The notes under the pieces were generated by a model. The model had not been told where the DNA came from, searched no databases, and saw only the letters and a list, made by a program, of their open reading frames with translations. Positions 23,572 to 32,433 of a DNA stretch of 45,915 nt are shown piece by piece. Every line of letters begins with the position of its first letter. Position 1 is the stretch's first letter. The stretch lies in the NCBI GenBank assembly GCA_003347645.1, contig QDFX01000022.1, positions 1 through 45,915 on the forward strand, given 5' to 3'. This stretch comes from Rhizobiaceae bacterium CPCC 101076 (GTDB lineage Bacteria; Pseudomonadota; Alphaproteobacteria; Rhizobiales; Methylopilaceae). The translations under genes were made by a program, and so were the position numbers.

Positions 23572-24300
23572 CTAACGCGGTTCCCGAATAAGATTGAGGT
23601 AGAGTTCGGAGAACTCGCCGAGATCCTGCAGACCTTGCCAATTGGCGATCGTCACGATGCCGTTCTGCCAGCTTACGAGCTTCCGCTCGCGAAGTTCCTT
23701 CAGCACCCGGTTCACGTGAACCGTCGAGAGCCCAAGCGTATCGCCAAGCTCCTCCTGCGTCAGCGGACAACGGAAGGACCATCCATCGGTCAATCCGACC
23801 AGCTGAAGGCGGCAGAACAACTCGCAGATGAGATGGGCCATGTGCGCGGTGGCCGAGCTTCGGCCCATCATGGTCAGCCACTCACGATGAATCGCGGCGT
23901 CGATCAGCGTGCCCAGCCACAACAATCTCGCTAGGTGCGGCTTCTCTTCGGTGATCCGGAGAAGCGTCGCATGCGGAACCAGTGCCAGCTCGCACGCGGT
24001 CAACGCCATTACGCCGTGATCCATCGTCTTCAGCAGGAAACTGTGCAAGTCGACGAAGTCGCCCGGCACATGAATAGCCGTGATCTGCCGTCGTCCGCTG
24101 GGCAAGATCTTGTACCGGGCGGCAAAACCTTCCACGAGGAGACTAGATTCCCGAGGACGATCGGCCTCTCGAACAATGTCGTCATCAGTGGCAACGCGCC
24201 TTAGCCTGGCGATGCTTCCTGCCAGCGTTTCCTTTTCGTCAGCAGAAAGTCGATCCCGTTGTTCCAGTTTGGCAATGAGCAAGTCAACAGGGGACGTCAT
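23572..24300 (-). CDS. Crp/Fnr-family transcriptional regulator (second copy)
   Basis: 242 residues, clearly paralogous to the regulator at 22371. Shared segments include the domain-linker helix (GTLIDAAIHREWL here, DTLIDAAIFREWM there) and the winged helix LTQEELGDTLGLSTVHVNRV. The effector-binding domain again lacks FNR cysteines. Its ATG overlaps the stop of the upstream DUF6894-like gene (ATGA), so both are co-expressed. The regulated genes are not evident, though its own operon and neighbours are candidates. Confidence 0.88.
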   Translation of the reverse strand: MTSPVDLLIAKLEQRDRLSADEKETLAGSIARLRRVATDDDIVREADRPRESSLLVEGFAARYKILPSGRRQITAIHVPGDFVDLHSFLLKTMDHGVMALTACELALVPHATLLRITEEKPHLARLLWLGTLIDAAIHREWLTMMGRSSATAHMAHLICELFCRLQLVGLTDGWSFRCPLTQEELGDTLGLSTVHVNRVLKELRERKLVSWQNGIVTIANWQGLQDLGEFSELYLNLIREPR

Positions 24301-24518
24301 TCGCGATGAGTCGCTTCTAGCGAACGCGACAGAACCGGTCGCTCTCCTTCGCCGACGACTTCGACGGACAATGTTTGTCTGGGCTTCAAACGTCCGTCGT
24401 GATCACGGACCGTCTCTCCCATCAGGATGACAGCCGTCCGCCATGCTTCATCGCCGTCCTTGAATTCCTGGGGCTCAGGATCTGGCGGAAGCGATAAACG
24501 AAATCGGTACGTAGGCAT
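24297..24518 (-). CDS. DUF6894-like protein (second copy)
   Basis: 73 residues starting MPTYRFRLSLPPDPEPQEF, then DGDEAWRTAVILMGE and a strand-rich tail. This is the same layout as the DUF6894 protein at 23334 but strongly diverged. I chose ATG 24518, not the longer frame from 24599, because the family begins at MP-Y-F. It overlaps the second Crp/Fnr gene by four bases, which supports a functional link between the two families. Confidence 0.7.
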   Translation of the reverse strand: MPTYRFRLSLPPDPEPQEFKDGDEAWRTAVILMGETVRDHDGRLKPRQTLSVEVVGEGERPVLSRSLEATHRE

Positions 24519-24956
24519 TGCGTCCGTTGTGTCAGGATAAGCCGGTCCGGCAATTAACCTACGTTGCTTGTTCGAAGTTCCGTCAGCGGTCACCGCCAAA
24601 CGGTCGAGTAGTCATACAGAAGCTATGTAGTCGCGCCCGCGTGACTTCATCTTCGTCCCAGGACGCGGGAGGGCTCGCTGGAACGGCTGCTCCTGAAGCG
24701 CGACGGCTTGGTACGCTTTAGCTCGCAACCTGATGTGCCGCTTTCGGGTTAACGACAAGAGCGGCCGCCATCCGGCCTCTCCATGGACGCCTCGGCAGGT
24801 TCGCAGCCTCACCTGTGCGAGGCGTCCAACGGAGAATGGTGCTGACTGAGCGTCCTTGTTCCGCATCGGAGCAGATTGCCTGAGGTTGGAAGATCAACTC
24901 TCCCGGTATCCGGCCCGGCCAAGCCGATGTTGAGAAAGCGCAAAGGGGTGCCTGTC
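24519..24956. other. Intergenic region, 438 bases, no gene called
   Basis: Divergent spacer between the DUF6894-like gene and the short-chain dehydrogenase. Open frames here (for example leftward from 24866) are basic, poor in ordinary composition and lack ribosome binding sites. The 17-base string at 24611-24627 recurs exactly at 35861-35877 (see findings). AAAGGGG at about 24942 serves as ribosome binding site of the next gene. Confidence 0.4.
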
Positions 24957-25745
24957 ATGCCGCAACGCCCGCTTGCTGTCGTCACCGGAGCCTCGTCGGG
25001 AATTGGCTTCGAACTCGCGAGATGTTGTGCCGAGCACGATATGGATCTCGTCGTCGCAGCGGACCTGCCAGAAATCGAGCAGGCGGCGCACGAGCTTCGG
25101 AGCACAGGCGTCGAAGTCACTCCGCTCAAGGTCGATCTCGCGCTTACCGACGGTGTGGACCGCCTTTGCGAAACTATTGGGGGGCTGAATCGCCCGGTCG
25201 ATTGCCTGCTCGCCAATGCCGGGCAGGGCCTTGGCCACGCCTTCCTGGATCAGGATTTCGAAGCGGCCCGAAAGGTCGTCGATACCAACATCACAGGCAC
25301 GATCTACCTCATCCACAGGATCGGGCGCGAGATGCGGATTCGTGGGGAAGGTCGTATCCTGATCACCGGCTCGATCGCGGGCTTCACGCCGGGCTCGTTC
25401 CAGGCGGTCTACAACGGAACGAAGGCCTTCATCGACAGCTTCTCCTTCGCCCTGCGTGAGGAACTGAAGGACTCCGGCGTCACCGTCACCTGTCTAATGC
25501 CTGGCGCGACCGACACCGAATTCTTCGATCGAGCCGAGATGGCGGATACCGCGGTGGCGCAAGGCAAAAAGGACGACCCCGCATTCGTAGCCCGCGTCGG
25601 GTTCGACGCCATGATGGACGGGGAGGGCGATGTCATCGCCGGCTGGAAGAACAAGCTGATGAGCGCGATGGCGAACATCACACCCGCCGGCATGCTGGCT
25701 GGCCAACACCGCAAAATGACCGAGCCAGGTTCCGGCCAGAAGTGA
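24957..25745 (+). CDS. Short-chain dehydrogenase/reductase (SDR)
   Basis: 262 residues of the classical SDR type. The cofactor motif is VTGASSGIGFELA (about 8-20), followed by the LLANAG motif near 83-88 and the catalytic YNGTKAF (Tyr and Lys), with Ser in the preceding TGSIAGF segment. The acidic residue after the second strand (ADLPEIEQ) suggests NAD or a mixed cofactor. Start at ATG 24957; an in-frame ATG at 24927 is possible. Product and substrate unknown. Convergent with the glycosyltransferase operon 24 bases downstream. Confidence 0.85.
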   Translation: MPQRPLAVVTGASSGIGFELARCCAEHDMDLVVAADLPEIEQAAHELRSTGVEVTPLKVDLALTDGVDRLCETIGGLNRPVDCLLANAGQGLGHAFLDQDFEAARKVVDTNITGTIYLIHRIGREMRIRGEGRILITGSIAGFTPGSFQAVYNGTKAFIDSFSFALREELKDSGVTVTCLMPGATDTEFFDRAEMADTAVAQGKKDDPAFVARVGFDAMMDGEGDVIAGWKNKLMSAMANITPAGMLAGQHRKMTEPGSGQK

Positions 25746-25769
25746 CGGACGTTCGCCGCCAGACAGCGG

Positions 25770-26906
25770 TCAATCGATGCTCGCCAAACTCTCGTCGAGC
25801 TCCTTGACTCGAACCGAACTAAGTCGCCGTCCCGCCGCCGACCGCGCCTCAGTCAGGCACGACGCGAGTTCCGCCGCACGGGCTCTGCCGGTGTGACTTT
25901 GGAGTATCCGACTTCGTGCGTTGATCGCGAGGCGCACGCGCTCGGCATCAGTATTGCCCGTGATCGCTCTGACGACATCTTCCGCGCCCGCCGCGATGAT
26001 CGCGGCCTCTCCTGCGGGCAGCAGCTCATCCAGCCCCGGCCAATAATCGCTGATGATGGGGGTTCCGCACGCGGCCGCCTCGAAGAGCCGGACGCTCGGA
26101 GACCATCCCGCGGCGATCATGTCCGCCCGCGTGACGTTCAACGTGTAGCGCTGCCTGGAATAGAACTCCGGATGACGTTCAGGCGGCAGGTGCTCGATGC
26201 GATCGACATTCGCCGGCCAAGCGATGGTCGAAGGATATTGCGGCCCGGCGACGACGAAACGCCGGTCCGGCAGTTTTCGTGCCGGTTCCAGAAGCAGCCT
26301 TTCGAGCGTCGGTTGCCGGTCGTCGCTATAGGTGCCGAGATAGCCAAGATCCCAATTTGCTGGCTCGTCTGCAGGCCGATAGCGCTCTTCATCCACCGAG
26401 CAGTAGAGCGCCTCCGCGCGTTGGGCGCCGAACTCCTGCTCCAGCCGCCGCAGGGTAGGGCCGCCGGTGAACGACAGGTAGAGATCGAACCGTGGGATGG
26501 CGGTCCGGCTGACATATTCCTCCTCGCCTCGCATGAGCTTGGCGAGCGTGACGGGCGTATCGATGTCGTAGAATGCCGTGACGCCGCAAGCGGTATCGAG
26601 GACATAGTCGGCGATCGCCACTCCATCCGGCACATAGGAGCCGAGAATGACCGCATCCGCCCGAGCTATCTCGCTATCCCAGCGGATGAGATCGCCCCGG
26701 TCGTTGTAGAGGCCAAGTTCGCAATATTCCGGCCGAGGAAGGTCCCGATGGTCCGCATACCAGGGAACATCGCGCTCGAGGAAAAGAACGTCATGGCCGA
26801 GCGAATGGAGTCCGCGAATGAGTGAGCGATAGGTCGTCGCGTGGCCGTTCCCCCAGGACGACGTGATCGAGAGTCCAAGAAAGACGATGCGGAGAGGAGT
26901 GGTCAT
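25770..26906 (-). CDS. CgeB-like glycosyltransferase, tandem copy 3
   Basis: 378-residue GT-B type protein of the spore-maturation-protein CgeB family (DUF3880 plus Glycos_transf_1_2). The N-terminus RIVFLGLSITSSWGNGHATT and the C-terminal donor-site motif SVRLFEAAACGTPIISDYW are shared in pattern with the next two genes. A central YLGTYSDDRQPTLERLL segment marks the start of the second Rossmann domain. It is last in the seven-gene leftward operon, and its ATG overlaps the previous stop by four bases. Predicted cytoplasmic sugar transferase; donor unknown. Confidence 0.82.
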   Translation of the reverse strand: MTTPLRIVFLGLSITSSWGNGHATTYRSLIRGLHSLGHDVLFLERDVPWYADHRDLPRPEYCELGLYNDRGDLIRWDSEIARADAVILGSYVPDGVAIADYVLDTACGVTAFYDIDTPVTLAKLMRGEEEYVSRTAIPRFDLYLSFTGGPTLRRLEQEFGAQRAEALYCSVDEERYRPADEPANWDLGYLGTYSDDRQPTLERLLLEPARKLPDRRFVVAGPQYPSTIAWPANVDRIEHLPPERHPEFYSRQRYTLNVTRADMIAAGWSPSVRLFEAAACGTPIISDYWPGLDELLPAGEAAIIAAGAEDVVRAITGNTDAERVRLAINARSRILQSHTGRARAAELASCLTEARSAAGRRLSSVRVKELDESLASID

Positions 26907-28000
26907 GCGGCGTTCCCACGTCGCTTCGCCGCGAGGCCCGACCGCAGCAGTTGATCGACCTCGGCGGCGCGATTGGTATAGGTGTGGTCACGCAGAACCC
27001 GAACCAATCCGCGCTGTCCTATCGAACTGGCCTGCTCGCGAGTGAGCGTCCGCATGATCTCCGTCACGTCGTCCCCGTCGCGCGCGACGAGGACCTCGGC
27101 GCCGGGCTCGAGGAACATCTCCAGACCCGTCCAGGAATCGCAGATCAGGCAAGCGCCGGCGCCGGTGGCCTCGAAGACCCGTGTCGGTGGAGAAAAGCCG
27201 TTCTCCGCCATGCTGTCCCGATTGATGTTGAGGATCGCCATCGGCGAGCAATTGAAAGCATTGTGGTCGGCCGTGCCAACATGGCCAACATATCGCACGT
27301 TGGCGGGCATGGCCTTGTCGACCCAACCCGAGCCGCCCAGGAGAAAACTCCGATCCGGGAGGGCAGCGGCCGATGCCAGGAAGAAGTCCTCCACCCGCTT
27401 CTCGCGGTCCGGCAGACGATTGCCGAGAAACGCGAGATCGGCGGCAAATCGCGCATTCGCCATGACGGGATGATGGGTCTCCGGATCCAGCGCATTGTAG
27501 ATCGGTCGGCAGGCAGCTGCACCGAGCGCGGTATAGGCCGCCACGACGGGCTCGCCGCCTCCATAGGTGAACACGGCGTCGAGTTCGTGGAGTGCGCGCC
27601 GGATGGGGTGATCTGGTTGCGGGCGAATTTCGGAGAGTGTCGCGGGTGCATCGACGTCCCAGAAGATCCGCAGGGCGTCTGGTGGAGCCGCGGCGACCAA
27701 ACCTGTGATCAGCTCGTTGTCGAAAACACCGACACCGCTCGCCTTTATGACCACATCCGCGTGACGCGCTTCGGCAATGACGGAGGCGACGGCATCTGCG
27801 CTGGCCGGATAGACCACGACCTTGCACCAGTCCGGCGGGTCGATGTCCCGGTTCTTCTGTCGGTCGTAGGCATCGGGTTCATAAAAGGTGATTTCATATC
27901 CGCGCCGCGCCAGCTGTTTGAGCAAGCCTCGATAGTAGGTGGCGGCGCCATTCCAGTACGAGGAGAGAAGGCTGGACCCGTAGAAGGCGATCCGCATCAT
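26903..28000 (-). CDS. CgeB-like glycosyltransferase, tandem copy 2
   Basis: 365 residues starting MMRIAFYGSSLLSSYWNGAA. The second domain begins at LAFLGNRLPDREKRVEDFFL, and the donor site reads TRVFEATGAGACLICDSW followed by an acidic GLEMFLEPGAEVLVA. It is paralogous to both neighbours. I chose ATG 28000 (or 27997), which overlaps the previous stop as ATGA with GGAGGA just upstream. The long extension to 28240 is the previous gene read in another frame. Operon position: sixth of seven. Confidence 0.82.
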   Translation of the reverse strand: MMRIAFYGSSLLSSYWNGAATYYRGLLKQLARRGYEITFYEPDAYDRQKNRDIDPPDWCKVVVYPASADAVASVIAEARHADVVIKASGVGVFDNELITGLVAAAPPDALRIFWDVDAPATLSEIRPQPDHPIRRALHELDAVFTYGGGEPVVAAYTALGAAACRPIYNALDPETHHPVMANARFAADLAFLGNRLPDREKRVEDFFLASAAALPDRSFLLGGSGWVDKAMPANVRYVGHVGTADHNAFNCSPMAILNINRDSMAENGFSPPTRVFEATGAGACLICDSWTGLEMFLEPGAEVLVARDGDDVTEIMRTLTREQASSIGQRGLVRVLRDHTYTNRAAEVDQLLRSGLAAKRRGNAA

Positions 28001-29115
28001 GCGTCCTCCATGCTCGTTGGAACGGGAACGCTCCCGATGTCGGCCAGGATCGCCAGCAGCTCCTCCACGCGATGGCCGCAGGTATGGCGGGCCAGAACGG
28101 TCTCCGATCCATTGCGCGCAAGGCTCGCGGCCAAATCGGGATCGCTCAGCACCGCCTGCATGTGTTGCTTCATGACTTCGCCGTTGCGCGCGAAGAGGAA
28201 ATCCTCTCCCGGGCGGAAAAGGCCTTCGCAATCCGACCAAGGCGCCGAAATCAGCGGGATGCCGCAGGCAAGCGCCTCAAACATCCGGATGGTCGGGATT
28301 CCGGGCAGCGATTGACTGTAGGGACGGCGCGGCACGTGCACCGTGAATCGATGCCGCGCATAGGACGCGGCTACGTCGACACTGGGAATCCAGCCGCGAT
28401 AGGTCAGACCGGCAGCCGTCAGCTTCTTCAGAGCGCTCTCGGGATAACGAACACCATGAACGGTTCCGGTGAGCTTCAAAGCCTTGGCCGGCTCGATCAG
28501 GAAGGAGGAAAGCTCCTCCTTGCGCTCATCATCTCCCCAATTGCCGACCCAGATTAGATCGCGCTCGCGGCCGATCTCCGCATGCGGATGGAACAGGCGC
28601 ACATCGGCTGCTTCGTGCCACGTGAAGACGCGGCGTCCCCATCCGCGCTTCAAGTAGATCTCGCGGAGCACCTCGCCGAAGGTCAGGACCGCATCGTAGC
28701 CGTCGAGGTCGAGATCCGCGATCTCTCGCTCCAGTGAGATCGCGCGATGATGGGTATCGTGGAAAAGAAGGGAAAAGCGCGCGCCATTTCTGCGGAGGCG
28801 CCCCAGTCGCTCGACCAGCGCCGGCGAGGTCCACTCGTGCACGATCACCACGTCGGCGGAGGCCAGCGCCTCTTCGTGATCGAACTCGGCACCATAGGTC
28901 TCCACCCTCAATTCCGGGAAATCTCGACCAAACCTCGCGGCCGCCTGCACGCCTTGGTTCTTGATCAGGTTCTGCCGGCTCCAGCCATCCTCGGGCTCCA
29001 GAGCCAACGTGCGATGGCCACGCGCTTCCAGTTCTCGCAGCACACCCCGCAGGAAATGCGCGTTGCCATGGTTCCAGTCGGATATGAGGGAATGGGTGTA
29101 GAGGACGATTTGCAT
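27997..29115 (-). CDS. CgeB-like glycosyltransferase, tandem copy 1
   Basis: 372 residues starting MQIVLYTHSLISDWNHGNAH, with the second domain at LIWVGNWGDDERKEELSSFL and the donor-site motif TIRMFEALACGIPLISAPW, then GLFRPGEDFLFA. The start is chosen at ATG 29115 because GGAG lies five bases ahead. A GTG at 29121 overlapping the previous stop is the alternative. It is the most diverged of the three tandem copies at its N-terminal acceptor side, so the three enzymes probably act on different acceptors. Confidence 0.82.
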   Translation of the reverse strand: MQIVLYTHSLISDWNHGNAHFLRGVLRELEARGHRTLALEPEDGWSRQNLIKNQGVQAAARFGRDFPELRVETYGAEFDHEEALASADVVIVHEWTSPALVERLGRLRRNGARFSLLFHDTHHRAISLEREIADLDLDGYDAVLTFGEVLREIYLKRGWGRRVFTWHEAADVRLFHPHAEIGRERDLIWVGNWGDDERKEELSSFLIEPAKALKLTGTVHGVRYPESALKKLTAAGLTYRGWIPSVDVAASYARHRFTVHVPRRPYSQSLPGIPTIRMFEALACGIPLISAPWSDCEGLFRPGEDFLFARNGEVMKQHMQAVLSDPDLAASLARNGSETVLARHTCGHRVEELLAILADIGSVPVPTSMEDA

Positions 29116-29117
29116 TG

Positions 29118-30257
29118 TCACTCCGCCGGGATCGGGGAACCGCCAACCCGCTCACAGACCTCCGCATAAGTCTTCAGCATGGCTTCAGTCTGAGCGTGCA
29201 GGTGATATCGCGACGACCGCAGTCGGGCTTCGCGACCTAGACGCAGACGCTCGCCCGGATCCGCAGCCAGCCGGTTCAGTTCGTGTGCAAAGCCGCCGGA
29301 GTCCAACGGCGGCACGAACAGCGCGGCATCGCTCCAAAGCTCGCGGTATGTCGGGATGTCGGAAAGAACAAGTGCCGCGCCTGCGCGGGCCGCTTCCAAT
29401 ACGGCGAGGCCGAACGGCTCATACAGTGTGGTCGACACGAACACAGGCGTCTTCGACATCATGTCATGCATGCCCGAGCGCCCAAGTGTTCCCAACGTCC
29501 GCATATTGCGGACCGTACCGGCTGTTTCGCCGCCCGGTCCTTGGAGGTCGCCGGCCGCCAGGATCGGCCACCGGCATTGCGATGCGGCCGTATCAAGCGT
29601 CGAGATGTTCTTTGCGGGGTCCCACCAGCGGGCAGCGGAGAAGACGAATTCTTCCTTCGTCATCTCTCCGGGAAACCAGGCGGCGGAGCCGTTATGGATA
29701 ACCTTCAGGCGCTCGATGTTTCCGTAACATTGCTCGAGCGCGCGGGCATGGGAGCGGCTCGGCGAGAGCACGGTATCGGCACGCTGAAAACCTTCGGCGG
29801 TGACCTCCCGATGCCACATCCAATACTCGGGAAAGGCATACTTTGGCCGTACCGCGCGCCACCATGTCTCGAAGCAGGAATGCGAAGCTGCGACAACCGG
29901 CCGGCCGGCTTCGATTCCGACTGCCTGCGAGGGAAGGTTCAGATGAAACACATCGACATCGCCCTTGTCGGCGAGCCGGTTGAGTGTGTCGGATATTGGA
30001 GCAAGCGGCGATCGCTTGTCGGCCATCCAATCCAGTGGGTGTTCCGTCCAGCACAATTCGAGGCCAGGGATGGCGAGCGCCTCGGCGTTCTGGCTGCTGC
30101 TCGGTGTTGGGCCGAAGCCGACCAGAAGCACGTCGACGCCGCCGAGCGACAAGGCCCGGCATAGATCGATCCCGTAGCGCCAGACGCCTCCAACCGCGTC
30201 GACAGTCATGAGAACGCGGCGCGGACCCGCGGGCGAGAGAGACCAGCGCGCGTTCAT
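29118..30257 (-). CDS. Family 4 glycosyltransferase
   Basis: 379 residues. The N-terminus RRVLMTVDAVGGVWRYGID has the glycine-rich loop typical of GT4 enzymes. The second domain opens near FVFSAARWWDPAKN, and the donor site has STTLYEPFGLAVLEAARAG, containing the E-X7-E pair. It overlaps the upstream epimerase gene by four bases, so the start is ATG 30257. Predicted to be the enzyme acting before the three CgeB-like transferases, but the order of action cannot be read from sequence. Confidence 0.88.
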   Translation of the reverse strand: MNARWSLSPAGPRRVLMTVDAVGGVWRYGIDLCRALSLGGVDVLLVGFGPTPSSSQNAEALAIPGLELCWTEHPLDWMADKRSPLAPISDTLNRLADKGDVDVFHLNLPSQAVGIEAGRPVVAASHSCFETWWRAVRPKYAFPEYWMWHREVTAEGFQRADTVLSPSRSHARALEQCYGNIERLKVIHNGSAAWFPGEMTKEEFVFSAARWWDPAKNISTLDTAASQCRWPILAAGDLQGPGGETAGTVRNMRTLGTLGRSGMHDMMSKTPVFVSTTLYEPFGLAVLEAARAGAALVLSDIPTYRELWSDAALFVPPLDSGGFAHELNRLAADPGERLRLGREARLRSSRYHLHAQTEAMLKTYAEVCERVGGSPIPAE

Positions 30258-31321
30258 GCAATGAGCCTCGCCGGAGCGGGCCGATTGGCCTTCCGGATGA
30301 CCTCGCCGTGATCTTCGATCCACGAAGCCAGGTCGCGCAGACCTTGTCGCCAGCCAATCGTCGCGGACCAGCCGAGTTCGCGCGTCAGGCGTCGCGTGTC
30401 GGCCACGAAATAGAGCTGATCACCCGGGCGCCAGTCGGCGTAGGTGGCCATCACCTCGCGTCCGAGAAGTGCGCGAATTTCTTTCAGCAGAATACGCAGG
30501 CTGACCGCATTCGATGGCCCGCCGCCGAGGTTGAAGGCGCGGCCGCTGCATCGATCGATCGCGTTCAGAACGGACCGGTAGGCCTGGACGGCGTCGGACA
30601 CATGCAGGACATCGCGCACCTGCCTTCCATCACCGTAGATCGTGATCGGCTCGCCGGAAAGCGCGCGAATGAGGAAATGCGCCACCCATCCTTGATCCTC
30701 GGTGCCGAACTGGCGCGGGCCGTAGATGCAGCTCATGCGCAGAACGGCGGTCTTCAAATCAAAGGTTCGACTGTAGTCGACAACGTACTGGTCGGCGACA
30801 CCCTTGGAGCACCCATAGGGCGTAGCGAAATCGAGCGGTTGAGCCTCCGATATCCCGAATTGCCGGACATTGTGGTCGAGGGGTTCGTAACGATCATCGG
30901 CGCTGGTCAATGCGGTCTGGCCGAGATGTCCGTAAACCTTATTGGTGCTGGCGAAGAGGAGCGGGGTTTCTCCGCGCTTTCGTCGGAGCGCTTCGAGAAC
31001 GTTGAGCGTGCCCTGACCATTGATGGAGAAGTCTTCGAGCGGCGCTTCGAGACTCGAGGTCACGGCTACCTGGGCCGCGAGATGAATGACCGCGCTCGCA
31101 TCAAGCACAGCTTCGTCGACGGCCGTTGCGTCGCGGATGTCGGCGATCACAGCCCTCACGCGCGCCCCATGCTTCTTTCGAAGCCAGGCCAGATTGGTCT
31201 CCACTCCCTGGCGCGAAAGCGCGTCGAAGACGATGACATCGTGCCCGTCGCCCAAGAAGCTGTCGGCGAGATTGCAGCCAACGAACCCTGCGCCGCCGGT
31301 GATGAGAACAGGTCCAGTCAT
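30254..31321 (-). CDS. NAD-dependent epimerase, CDP-tyvelose 2-epimerase-like
   Basis: 355-residue extended SDR. The NAD motif is ITGGAGFVGCNLAD (about 7-20), the catalytic YGCSK follows near 168-172, and the characteristic strand SCIYGPRQFGTEDQGWVAHF occurs in CDP-paratose/tyvelose 2-epimerases and their close relatives. The C-terminal part (WRPGDQLYFVADTRRLTRELGW) matches sugar-nucleotide epimerases. The true sugar may differ, as no CDP-dideoxyhexose genes are nearby. ATGA overlaps couple it to the genes on either side. Confidence 0.8.
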   Translation of the reverse strand: MTGPVLITGGAGFVGCNLADSFLGDGHDVIVFDALSRQGVETNLAWLRKKHGARVRAVIADIRDATAVDEAVLDASAVIHLAAQVAVTSSLEAPLEDFSINGQGTLNVLEALRRKRGETPLLFASTNKVYGHLGQTALTSADDRYEPLDHNVRQFGISEAQPLDFATPYGCSKGVADQYVVDYSRTFDLKTAVLRMSCIYGPRQFGTEDQGWVAHFLIRALSGEPITIYGDGRQVRDVLHVSDAVQAYRSVLNAIDRCSGRAFNLGGGPSNAVSLRILLKEIRALLGREVMATYADWRPGDQLYFVADTRRLTRELGWSATIGWRQGLRDLASWIEDHGEVIRKANRPAPARLIA

Positions 31322-32424
31322 GCCACGAGGCCTCTGGTTTCAAGCTCCCGTTTTGCATCGCGGACGCGGTCTGTCGCTTGCTGGCGGGCGACCCATTCGG
31401 CGAGTTCGCCGAGCTTGTCGGAGAGCTTGTAATCGGGCCGAAACCCAAGAATTCGCTCGGCCTTGGACAGGTCGCCGAAACAGTGGCGGATGTCGCCCGC
31501 CCGAGCTTCGTTTAGAACGTCCGGCTCGATGTCGCGATCCATGGCGTGGGCCAGCATTTTCCCGACGTCGCAGATGCTGTGGGGCTCACCGGCGCCGACA
31601 TTGATGACCTCGCCATTGGCATCCTGAGTGGCCATCGCCAGCCGGAAGGCTCGGGCCACATCGCTTACATGCACGAAGTCCCGCCGCTGGCAGCCATCCT
31701 CGAACACCAGCGGCCGTTCGTTGTTCAACAGGCGAGATGCGAAGATCGCGAGGACGCCGGTATAGGGGTTGGAGAGCGCCTGGCCAGGCCCGAACACATT
31801 GAACAGCCGCAGCGCGACAGCGCTCATGCCATAGGCGCGCGTGGTGATCAGTACCTGCTGTTCCTGTACAAACTTGGTGAGGGCATAGATCGAGGACAGC
31901 GATATCTGCTTCGTCTCGTCGGTGGCGGTCGGCGTCAGTCGCTCGCCGTTTGGCCCCACCGGATCCCATTGGCGCGCCTGAATCTGCTCGCTGGTACGGC
32001 CTGCATTTTCAATGCGATTGCCATCCGGCGTTACGTAGAGGCCTTCGCCGTAGACGCTCATGGAGGAGGCGACGACGATGCGCTCGACCGGACGAGCGAT
32101 GACCTCCTGCAGAAGATTGGCCGTGGCGAGATCATTGCCTCCGACATAACGGTCGATCTCATACATGCTCTGGCCAACGCCGACCTCAGCAGCGAGATGG
32201 AAAATGGCATCGACGTTCCTGACTGCGGCGGCGGTGATCGCGCGGTCGCGCAGGTCGCCATGGATAAACTCGACTTCGTTCAGCACGTCCGCGCGGGGTT
32301 GGCCGCCATGCACCTGGTCGAGGAGGCTGTCGACGACGCGAACTTCGTGGCCCTCGTCGAGGAGCTGCGCGCACAAATGACGACCAATGAAGCCGGCTCC
32401 GCCGGTGACGAGATATCTAGCCAT
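31318..32424 (-). CDS. NAD-dependent epimerase, dTDP-L-rhamnose 4-epimerase-like
   Basis: 368-residue extended SDR. The NAD motif is VTGGAGFIGRHLCAQL at the N-terminus, the catalytic segment is SSIYALTKFVQEQ (Tyr-X3-Lys) and the substrate strand reads LRLFNVFGPGQALSNPYTG. The insertion between strands 4 and 5 (PDGNRIENAGRTSEQIQ, WDPVGPNGERLTP) resembles dTDP-L-rhamnose 4-epimerase (Tll)-type enzymes. No rhamnose synthesis genes lie in the window, so the substrate must be made elsewhere or differs. Nine bases separate it from the upstream decarboxylase's stop. Confidence 0.8.
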   Translation of the reverse strand: MARYLVTGGAGFIGRHLCAQLLDEGHEVRVVDSLLDQVHGGQPRADVLNEVEFIHGDLRDRAITAAAVRNVDAIFHLAAEVGVGQSMYEIDRYVGGNDLATANLLQEVIARPVERIVVASSMSVYGEGLYVTPDGNRIENAGRTSEQIQARQWDPVGPNGERLTPTATDETKQISLSSIYALTKFVQEQQVLITTRAYGMSAVALRLFNVFGPGQALSNPYTGVLAIFASRLLNNERPLVFEDGCQRRDFVHVSDVARAFRLAMATQDANGEVINVGAGEPHSICDVGKMLAHAMDRDIEPDVLNEARAGDIRHCFGDLSKAERILGFRPDYKLSDKLGELAEWVARQQATDRVRDAKRELETRGLVA

Positions 32425-32433
32425 CGAATCTCC

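Noticed and set aside
26951-28315. 454-codon plus-strand frame opposite the CgeB-like genes
   Set aside because: Translation is a typical antisense shadow of GC-rich genes, without domains or a ribosome binding site.
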